In this document: in pieces, positions 1-4,702 of the stretch | Position numbering within the stretch: position 1 is the first letter of the stretch | Layout: the number at the start of each line of letters is the position of its first letter | Assembly (NCBI GenBank): GCA_030671945.1 | Contig: DAOVHJ010000197.1 | Coordinates: forward strand, 1-5,373 | Reading direction: 5' to 3' | Length of the DNA: 5,373 nucleotides | DNA from: Candidatus Heimdallarchaeota archaeon | GTDB taxonomy: Archaea; Asgardarchaeota; Heimdallarchaeia; JABLTI01 | Made by a program: the position numbers and the translations under genes | The notes under the pieces: generated by a model | Database searches by the model: none | Seen by the model: only the letters and a program-made list of their open reading frames with translations | What the model was told of the DNA's origin: nothing

Positions 1-741
1 AAGAAACCACCAGAGGTTAAGCGACCTGAGGAAGTAACGTTTAGAGCACGAACAAAAGGATTATATGATGATTTGGTTGTAGGCTTTAAAACAATAAGAG
101 CTGCACCAAAGATTTCATATATGTTAATAGTTTTTGCATTAACCATATTTTCATTTTCAACATTTAATGTCTTGTTTATAGTTATTTTACAAGGTGAAAT
201 GGGACTTACAGAATCGTGGTACGGTATTTTGCAAGCGGTAATGGGAGTCTCAGGAATTATTATGTCATTAATTCTAATGGGAATAGGTAGAATTAAACGT
301 AAAGTAGCAATGCTGAATATCGCCTTAATAGGTGCAACATTATTCTTGTATGGCTTTGCTTTCGCAAGGAGTGCTTGGTCCATTGGCATACTTTTATTCA
401 TATTTGGAGTAGTTATTTCTACAATCAATGTTTCAGCTCCAACTTTAATTCAAGAACAAATACCATACGAGAAACAAGGTCGGGTTTTTGGAACGCAACA
501 ATTATTCCAAGGTATAGCTCGGTTAGCTGGAATGGGTATTGTTTCATTAGTGGCTGAAGTCGTTTTACCAAAATACATTATCTTAGTTGCTGCAGGAATA
601 CTAACCATTGTTATGATTTGGGGTATGATCTACTCTAACCGAGGAGAAATTGCTAAACCGGATTATATTGATGAAGAGATTGAACCAAAATTTTCTATAG
701 ATAAAGCAGAAGCAATTATGGTTTCTGAATCTGAATATTAA
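1..741 (+). CDS. MFS transporter, C-terminal half (5' end outside window)
   Basis: This is the C-terminal half of a major facilitator superfamily permease, a secondary transporter of the cytoplasmic membrane. The frame is open from base 1 and gives 246 residues before TAA at 739-741; the start lies to the left, so no start codon is assigned. The first ~38 residues are charged and fit the central cytoplasmic loop. Six hydrophobic helices follow at about fragment residues 39-63, 73-96, 102-121, 125-147, 167-187 and 191-211, matching TM7-TM12. A basic GIGRIKRK turn after the second helix resembles the repeated MFS motif A. The loop before the fifth helix reads PYEKQGRVFG, typical of the MFS_3/EntS-like efflux group. 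A ~35-residue acidic cytoplasmic tail ends the protein. Drug or metabolite export is the usual role of that group, but the substrate cannot be read here. Family call is firm; subfamily is moderate. Confidence 0.88.
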   Translation, partial: KKPPEVKRPEEVTFRARTKGLYDDLVVGFKTIRAAPKISYMLIVFALTIFSFSTFNVLFIVILQGEMGLTESWYGILQAVMGVSGIIMSLILMGIGRIKRKVAMLNIALIGATLFLYGFAFARSAWSIGILLFIFGVVISTINVSAPTLIQEQIPYEKQGRVFGTQQLFQGIARLAGMGIVSLVAEVVLPKYIILVAAGILTIVMIWGMIYSNRGEIAKPDYIDEEIEPKFSIDKAEAIMVSESEY

Positions 742-785
742 AAGAGAGAAGAGGCAGAAGGTTTTTTTATTCTTTTACTTCTTTT
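740..785 (+). terminator. Purine-run/T-run terminator after the MFS gene
   Basis: Directly after the stop codon there is an almost pure purine run (740-761, one C), then a T-rich run (762-785) that includes seven consecutive T at 762-768. Archaeal RNA polymerase terminates on oligo-T in the non-template strand without needing a hairpin, so 762-785 is a credible terminator. The two halves could pair only imperfectly. It separates the transporter from the protease gene downstream, which has its own promoter-like sequence. Confidence 0.5.
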
Positions 786-790
786 AAAAT
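782..790 (+). promoter_or_regulatory. TATA-box-like element for the S8 protease gene
   Basis: TTTTAAAAT is centred about 29 bp before the ATG at 815. Archaeal TATA boxes lie about 26 bp before the transcription start, which would put that start near 812 and give a leaderless or almost leaderless mRNA. The BRE position just upstream is pyrimidine-rich rather than purine-rich, which weakens the call. Confidence 0.35.
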
Positions 791-802
791 AGAGATTTTT
801 TG

Positions 803-806
803 GGAG
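803..806 (+). promoter_or_regulatory. Possible Shine-Dalgarno GGAG deciding the ATG at 815
   Basis: GGAG lies 8 nt before the ATG at 815, good spacing for pairing with the 3' end of 16S rRNA. It favours 815 over the in-frame TTG at 800, which would add only five residues and place the GGAG inside the gene. If transcription instead starts at about 812, this site would be absent from the mRNA, so this site and the TATA-like element at 782-790 are competing readings. Confidence 0.35.
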
Positions 807-814
807 TATATAAA

Positions 815-2059
815 ATGAAAAAGAAACAATCTTTGATTTATCTTACGATTTTAATTTCTCTTATAGTTGGATGTCAATTTGGGAATTTACCAAATTATGT
901 ATCAGCTCTTACCACTCAAAATGGAGTTGAATTTGATTGGCATTTGAGTAAAATAGGAGCGTTTGATGCTTGGAAAATTACCAATGGTTCCTCTGATGTT
1001 GTTATTGCTGTTATTGATTCTGGCATCTGCTTTAATCATTCAGAAATTACACACTCAGAATGGATCAATACAGGTGAAATCGCTGGTAATGCTATCGATG
1101 ATGATAGTAATGGTTACGTTGATGATGTATCAGGTTGGGATTTTGTTAGTATAGGTGAAACACCTGATAATGAACCTGAAGGTGAACTTGGAGACCAAGT
1201 TCATTGGCATGCAACATTTATTGCAGGTTTAATATCTGCTGCAATTAATGGTGTAGGAATTGCAGGGATAGCTTCTGATGTCAAATTAATGAATTTACGA
1301 GTACTCAAGGCAGATAATTATGCAGGATGCACCTATGAAGAACTAGGGGATTCTATACGCTACGCTGTAGACAATGGTGCAGATGTAATAAGTATGAGTC
1401 TTCAAAATTACCCGAATATAATTGATTATTATGATGATATCTTATATGCTTACAACAACAATGTTTCACTTGTCTCATGTACTGGTAATACGTGGCTTCC
1501 TGGTGGTGGAGCTTACTTCCAATCTTATCCAGGTGGATATGATGAAGTCATATGTGTTGGAGAAACAAATTACTATGATGCAAGAGCTGATTACAGTAAT
1601 TATGGTCCTTGGACTGAATTGGTAGCACCAGTAGGAGATGAAGGTTATGATATTATTCAACATTTGATTCACAGTACTTATGCGGATGGAATAGGTTATA
1701 TCTATGGTATTGGTACATCGTTTGCTTGTCCGCAAGTTTCTGCTACAATCGCTTTAATGATTTCTGCGAATTCCTCTGTCACCTCTTCAGAAATAAGAGA
1801 AATACTACAGAAAACCGCGACAGACTTAGGTGCTGTAGGAAAAGACGATCATTATGGTTATGGTATGCTTAATGTTACTGCTGCAGTCATGGAAGCAGTT
1901 GATCGAGGAAGTACTATTCCTGACATAACGCCAACGCCTACTCCAACACCGACAAATACGTCAACAAATGGTTTTCCAGGTTTCACATCTCTAATAACAA
2001 TTCTAGGGGTAAGTACTGTTACTATTACAATAATTGTAATTTCCAGAAAGAGAAAATAG
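815..2059 (+). CDS. Secreted, membrane-anchored S8 (subtilisin-like) serine protease
   Basis: A 414-residue subtilase that would hydrolyse peptide bonds outside the cell. Residues 1-31 are a signal peptide (MKKKQ plus a hydrophobic core). It offers both a lipobox-like IVGC (Cys20) and a signal-peptidase-I-like VSA site (29-31). No inhibitor propeptide follows; the catalytic domain begins almost at once. Triad: Asp68 in VIDSG, His132 in HATFIAG (family norm HGTxVAG, so Gly is replaced by Ala), and Ser302 in GTSFACP. Asn225 in CTGN fits the oxyanion-hole Asn. The run DDDSNGYVDD (95-104) resembles the calcium-binding insert of many S8 proteins. A Thr/Pro linker (about 372-385), PGF (388-390), a hydrophobic helix (391-409) and RKRK form a C-terminal surface anchor like PGF-CTERM/archaeosortase signals. 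Start chosen at ATG 815 (see 803-806). It stands alone on its strand and converges on alaX. Family call is firm; active state and substrate are inferred. Confidence 0.93.
   Translation: MKKKQSLIYLTILISLIVGCQFGNLPNYVSALTTQNGVEFDWHLSKIGAFDAWKITNGSSDVVIAVIDSGICFNHSEITHSEWINTGEIAGNAIDDDSNGYVDDVSGWDFVSIGETPDNEPEGELGDQVHWHATFIAGLISAAINGVGIAGIASDVKLMNLRVLKADNYAGCTYEELGDSIRYAVDNGADVISMSLQNYPNIIDYYDDILYAYNNNVSLVSCTGNTWLPGGGAYFQSYPGGYDEVICVGETNYYDARADYSNYGPWTELVAPVGDEGYDIIQHLIHSTYADGIGYIYGIGTSFACPQVSATIALMISANSSVTSSEIREILQKTATDLGAVGKDDHYGYGMLNVTAAVMEAVDRGSTIPDITPTPTPTPTNTSTNGFPGFTSLITILGVSTVTITIIVISRKRK
1928..1969 (+). repeat. Thr-Pro repeat linker within the S8 protease
   Basis: Four Thr-Pro pairs are followed by a Thr/Asn/Ser stretch. 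The codons vary (acg, act, aca; cca, cct, ccg), so the repeat is conserved as protein rather than being a recent slippage product. Such linkers are typically extended, often O-glycosylated spacers between an exported domain and its membrane or wall anchor. Confidence 0.7.
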
Positions 2060-2062
2060 AAA
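2045..2062 (-). terminator. T-rich candidate terminator for alaX, inside the S8 gene
   Basis: Read on the minus strand, the bases just after the alaX stop codon are T-rich (runs of three and four T broken by C and A). On the plus strand the same bases are the purine run encoding the basic RKRK tail of the protease, so one short segment may serve both purposes. Confidence 0.35.
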
Positions 2063-2827
2063 TTAGTCTTCAATTTTGATGACGATTCTTTTATTCTCTT
2101 TTCCTTTATTTATCGTTTCAATTATTTTTACAATACCAACATCTCGAGTGTTTTTGAGATGTGTTCCACCATCTGCTTGCAAATCTAAGCCTACAATCTC
2201 TACTGTTCGAACTTCTTTGATTTGAGGAGGTAAGAGATTAATTTTTGTTCGAATTAAATCTGGAATTTGAAATGCTTCTTCTCGAGGTAATATTTTGATA
2301 ACAACATCTCGAGCAGCTGCAACTTCTTCAGCAACACGTTTTTCGATATACTCAACTCGTTCCTTAGAAAAATCAACCAGATTGAAATCCATTCGAGCCT
2401 TGTCAGGAGACATATTGCCCCCTGTAACACTGGCACCAAACTCTTTCCAAATCAATCCGCAGAGAATGTGAAGTGCTGTATGATAACGCATAATCTTGTA
2501 CCGTCTCTCCCAATCAATCTCTCCTTTTACTTCAGAACCAATTTTTGCTTCACAGGATCGATCAATTACATGATAGATTGCACGATTACTATCTCGAGCG
2601 ATTTTTACTACATTGTATTCCTCATTATTAATTATGAGCTTCCCAATATCATGGGGCTGACCACCACCCCCAGTAAAGAAAGCTGTTCGATCTAAATATA
2701 CATTCAATCCATCTTCTGAAATATCAGTAATTATAGCTTCAAATTCCTTGAGATAACTATCAGTCATAAATAGCAAATCTGTTTGCATAATCTCACAAGC
2801 ACGATAATTTTTACACTTGATAAACAT
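2063..2827 (-). CDS. alaX: Alanyl-tRNA editing protein AlaX (AlaRS editing-domain homologue)
   Basis: A free-standing relative of the AlaRS editing domain. Such enzymes deacylate Ser-tRNA(Ala) or Gly-tRNA(Ala) in the cytoplasm and so prevent mistranslation. From ATG 2827 it has 254 residues, near the usual AlaX-M size. Visible landmarks are GGGGQPHDIG (53-62, the family's GGGQPxDxG glycine motif), HTALH (116-120, the HxxxH zinc pair) and QADGGTHLKNT (217-227), where the family motif CGGTH supplies the last ligands. Here the Cys position is Asp219; His223 is kept. The homologous N-terminus appears to begin at Met14 (MQTDLLFMTDSYLKEF), so ATG 2788 (241 residues) is a real alternative. The extra 13 residues contain Cys5 and Cys11, and a TATA-like sequence fits a leaderless start at 2827. 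It lies 54 bp downstream of the TPR gene on the same strand and could be co-transcribed with it. Family call is strong. Confidence 0.92.
   Translation of the reverse strand: MFIKCKNYRACEIMQTDLLFMTDSYLKEFEAIITDISEDGLNVYLDRTAFFTGGGGQPHDIGKLIINNEEYNVVKIARDSNRAIYHVIDRSCEAKIGSEVKGEIDWERRYKIMRYHTALHILCGLIWKEFGASVTGGNMSPDKARMDFNLVDFSKERVEYIEKRVAEEVAAARDVVIKILPREEAFQIPDLIRTKINLLPPQIKEVRTVEIVGLDLQADGGTHLKNTRDVGIVKIIETINKGKENKRIVIKIED
2086..2113 (+). terminator. T-rich candidate terminator for the S8 gene, inside alaX
   Basis: About 27 bp past the protease stop codon the + strand becomes T/C-rich, with several TTT and TTTT runs. There is no hairpin. Because the convergent gene ends 3 bp away, any + strand terminator must lie inside it, and this is the first suitable T-rich stretch. 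Confidence 0.35.
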
Positions 2828-2844
2828 TGAAATGATAATTCATA

Positions 2845-2862
2845 ATTTTTATCATAGTATAA
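2845..2862 (-). promoter_or_regulatory. TATA-like region upstream of alaX
   Basis: On the minus strand this stretch contains TTATACTA (2855-2862) and ATAAAAAT (2845-2852), centred about 31 and 22 bp before the ATG at 2827. The first would place transcription start a few bases before the ATG, a leaderless mRNA. No Shine-Dalgarno sequence is seen before that ATG, which agrees. In DNA this AT-rich such matches occur by chance, so confidence is modest. Confidence 0.35.
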
Positions 2863-2881
2863 CTATGTGAAGAAGAATTAG

Positions 2882-4351
2882 CTAATCTGTAGAAGGAAAG
2901 TAGAATTTTATAATATCGTCTAAAGCATGTTTTTGTTGAAGCAATTTCATATGTTCATTAGAAAATTCTCTAGCAATTGTCTTCAAACCAATTCTCTCAG
3001 CTATCCTTTGAACATTCACTAGTAGGAGTTCCAAGTTTTGTTGTTTTGTAACGTCTGGTAAAATCTGTTGTTGAATCCATAGTGTTAATAGACGGATATT
3101 GCTTGCCTTTATTCGGTAACCTATTAAATCATTTTCATTTCCAAATTCCAGAATTTCTTTTGTTAAGATATTTATCTGCTCTAAAATCTCAATCTCACCA
3201 GATTCAAGATATTCTTGCAAAAGAATTCTACATAAATAATACCTTGCTTCATAGGTATCTGCTATATTCCTACTCCAATTATCAACTAAGTCAATGAGAA
3301 TAATCTTAGCTTTTGTGTAATTTGATTGAGATCCACTTTTGATAAGTATTTGAGCTTCTGCTAGACGTTTGTAATCCCTCCAATTAGCTTCCACACCAAA
3401 TTCAATATTCTGAGAACCTATCATCTCAAGATATTTCTTGGCTTGAGAAAAGTCATCTTGAAAAAGAAAAACCTGAATAATCTTGTAATAAGCCCACCCA
3501 AGAAGGTCATAACGTTTAATTCTTTTGAAACGAGTTAAGCATTCCAAAGTATTCTTTTTAGCTAATGAATAGTCACCCTTTTCCAGTAATAATGGAACTA
3601 AATATAACTTATAAACTGCTACTCGATAATCATCATTATATTTCTCAATAAACGGTCCCAATTTTTCCAAATATTCAACTGATTGATTAAGTTCTCCTTT
3701 GTAATAGTACATTCTTCCAAGATAATAATAGCAATTCAAAATAAGATGATTAATATCTAGCTTAGTATAAATCTCTAAACTTTCCTCAAAGAAATCAATA
3801 GCCTTTGTAATATTTACAAAACCAAAATTGATTAAACCAAGTAATTCAAAGACTCGTCCAATTCCTACTTGAAAATCTAATTCTTCAAAAATTCTTAAGG
3901 TCTTCTTCGCATAAAATGATCCTTTTTTATAATTCTTGCGAATAAAATGTATGTATCCATATTCCAGAAATAGAAATGCTTTCTCTTTAGAAACCTGTTT
4001 TTGTTCGCTCTTTGTTAAATTTCTGATTATTTTCAAACCTAATTCAATTACTTCAATAGAATCATCATTTTTATTCCTAAAATTTAATGCAAATGACTTG
4101 TGATACAGTAATTGAAGCAGTTCTTTTACCATCTTTTCATTTGTTGCTAGATTTATTGAAAAATCGATTTTCTCTAAAACCTCAGTAAATTCATACAATC
4201 CATTTAACGTTTCAAATTTGAGAAGATCAAATAGGATTTTATCTTTTGAAGTTAGATGTTTATATTCTATCTTAGACAAAATTGATTTTGACTCAATGAA
4301 GTGGCCCTTTTCTACTAACAAAATTAATTCTTCAGTTGAGATATTATTCAA
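2882..4351 (-). CDS. Tetratricopeptide-repeat (TPR-like) helical protein
   Basis: A 489-residue, probably cytoplasmic, all-helical protein with no signal peptide or membrane helix. Regularly spaced helix pairs with TPR character (small or aromatic residues at fixed positions, G-[DE]/[NK]-[YLF] turns) can be followed at about 125-158, 164-197, 205-235, 245-275 and 284-311; flanking regions look like degenerate repeats. Clear examples are YYLGRMYYYKGELNQSVEYL (209-228) and LLLEKGDYSLAKK (254-266). TPR proteins are usually protein-interaction scaffolds; no catalytic or DNA-binding domain is visible, so partner and process are unknown. The start is TTG at 4351: the frame is open only 12 codons further to a TAA and that stretch has no ATG, GTG or TTG, while the next internal Met is at residue 74. 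It lies upstream of alaX (54 bp) and divergent from the HisKA gene. A regulatory link to that gene is possible only from position. Confidence 0.82.
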   Translation of the reverse strand: MNNISTEELILLVEKGHFIESKSILSKIEYKHLTSKDKILFDLLKFETLNGLYEFTEVLEKIDFSINLATNEKMVKELLQLLYHKSFALNFRNKNDDSIEVIELGLKIIRNLTKSEQKQVSKEKAFLFLEYGYIHFIRKNYKKGSFYAKKTLRIFEELDFQVGIGRVFELLGLINFGFVNITKAIDFFEESLEIYTKLDINHLILNCYYYLGRMYYYKGELNQSVEYLEKLGPFIEKYNDDYRVAVYKLYLVPLLLEKGDYSLAKKNTLECLTRFKRIKRYDLLGWAYYKIIQVFLFQDDFSQAKKYLEMIGSQNIEFGVEANWRDYKRLAEAQILIKSGSQSNYTKAKIILIDLVDNWSRNIADTYEARYYLCRILLQEYLESGEIEILEQINILTKEILEFGNENDLIGYRIKASNIRLLTLWIQQQILPDVTKQQNLELLLVNVQRIAERIGLKTIAREFSNEHMKLLQQKHALDDIIKFYFPSTD

Positions 4352-4353
4352 AG

Positions 4354-4557
4354 ATGTTTTTCCCCGATTTAACTGTCTTAGCTTTAATTATTGTTCAAAG
4401 AGATTTTACTCTTAAAGAATTTTCTTCTAAAAAACTATATTCTACTGCGCTCGAATACTATGTAAAAAATATTAATCCTGATATTATCATTTTTTCAACT
4501 ACTTTTGATAGAAATTACACTTTATTTCCTAAAGAAAAAGGTATATATTCTTATTAG
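4354..4557 (+). CDS. Doubtful small protein of 67 residues, possibly a gene remnant
   Basis: An ATG at 4354 opens a 67-codon frame ending in TAG at 4555-4557. I do not recognise the product. It has two hydrophobic strand-like segments (LTVLALIIV near residue 7; NPDIIIF near residue 46). The piece from ALEYY to PDIIIF loosely recalls the helix-2/strand-3 part of a response-regulator receiver domain, but the acidic pocket and phospho-Asp are not there. Against a gene: its start is only 2 bp from the diverging TPR start, there is no clear ribosome site, and it fills space that should hold promoters. For it: the frame is unusually long for such AT-rich DNA and its codons resemble those of the neighbours. 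It may be a small unknown gene, a decayed receiver fragment, or chance. Confidence 0.2.
   Translation: MFFPDLTVLALIIVQRDFTLKEFSSKKLYSTALEYYVKNINPDIIIFSTTFDRNYTLFPKEKGIYSY
4361..4390 (-). promoter_or_regulatory. Candidate promoter and weak ribosome site for the TPR gene
   Basis: On the minus strand TAATTAAA (4383-4390) lies about 34 bp before the TTG start and could be a TATA box, giving a transcript start near 4360. GGGGA (4361-4365) is 9 nt before the TTG and is the only Shine-Dalgarno-like run nearby. The two uses are hard to combine, since the transcript would start about where GGGGA lies. Confidence 0.28.
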
Positions 4558-4616
4558 ATTATAAAGTGTTGTTTGGAAACGAAAATCACCCAGATTTTGT
4601 GTGATATTCTTTATTG

Positions 4617-4651
4617 TTTCTTAAAAGACCAAAGTATTTTCTTTTAAGAAA
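4617..4651. repeat. 12-bp perfect inverted repeat with twin TCTTnnAAGA dyads, candidate operator
   Basis: Arms TTTCTTAAAAGA (4617-4628) and TCTTTTAAGAAA (4640-4651) are exact reverse complements around an 11-nt spacer. Each arm also contains its own dyad TCTTnnAAGA (4619-4628 and 4640-4649), and the dyad centres are 21 bp apart, two helical turns. The right half overlaps the best TATA-like match for the HisKA gene, so a dimeric regulator bound here would block transcription. It could also form an RNA or DNA hairpin. Confidence 0.5.
4642..4649 (+). promoter_or_regulatory. TATA-like element for the HisKA gene
   Basis: TTTTAAGA lies so that transcription would start near 4672, leaving about 30 nt of leader before ATG 4703 or a leaderless GTG at 4670. 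It is embedded in the right dyad of the inverted repeat. The match to an archaeal TATA box is only partial. Confidence 0.28.
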
Positions 4652-4702
4652 ATTAATTGGAAAAATTAAGTGAAAAAAGGGAAAAAAGAAAGTGCTATAA
4701 TA

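Larger units (their letters stand above)
4352..4702. other. Divergent intergenic region between the TPR and HisKA genes
   Basis: About 350 bp with no gene that can be supported firmly. It must carry the promoters of two diverging genes. Contents: a possible TPR-gene promoter at the left, a weak 67-codon plus-strand reading frame (4354-4557), a small inverted repeat AAAATC/GATTTT (4582-4587 and 4593-4598), and the strong 12-bp inverted repeat at 4617-4651 near the HisKA gene. No tRNA, CRISPR repeat or transposon end was seen. Confidence 0.6.

Noticed and set aside
73..75. TTG at 73 as the start of the transporter
   Set aside because: The frame is open to base 1 with transporter-like loop sequence, so the gene begins outside the window and TTG 73 is an internal Leu codon.
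800..814. TTG at 800 as the start of the protease
   Set aside because: It would add five residues before the basic MKKK signal-peptide start and bury the GGAG site; ATG 815 is better supported.
808..816. TATATAAAA just before the protease start as a TATA box
   Set aside because: It touches the ATG at 815; transcription would begin about 25 bp inside the gene. The TTTTAAAAT at 782-790 has the right distance.
963..1154. Open frames of about 60-85 codons on both strands inside the protease, alaX and TPR genes
   Set aside because: They overlap well-supported genes in other frames, have low-complexity Met/Ile/Ser-rich products and show no recognisable motifs; they are shadows of the real genes.
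2024..2040. ATTACAA-taa-TTGTAAT inverted repeat near the end of the protease gene as a hairpin terminator
   Set aside because: Its arms are only 7 AT-rich base pairs, it encodes part of the membrane helix, and no T run follows directly on either strand.
4582..4605. AAAATC/GATTTT and ATCAC/GTGAT small inverted repeats as operators
   Set aside because: Arms of 5-6 bp that overlap each other are expected by chance in DNA this AT-rich.
4670..4702. GTG at 4670 as the HisKA gene start
   Set aside because: Possible but less likely: it follows an in-frame stop directly, adds an Lys-rich stretch not typical of the family, and has only a weak GGA upstream. Kept as an alternative in the gene entry.
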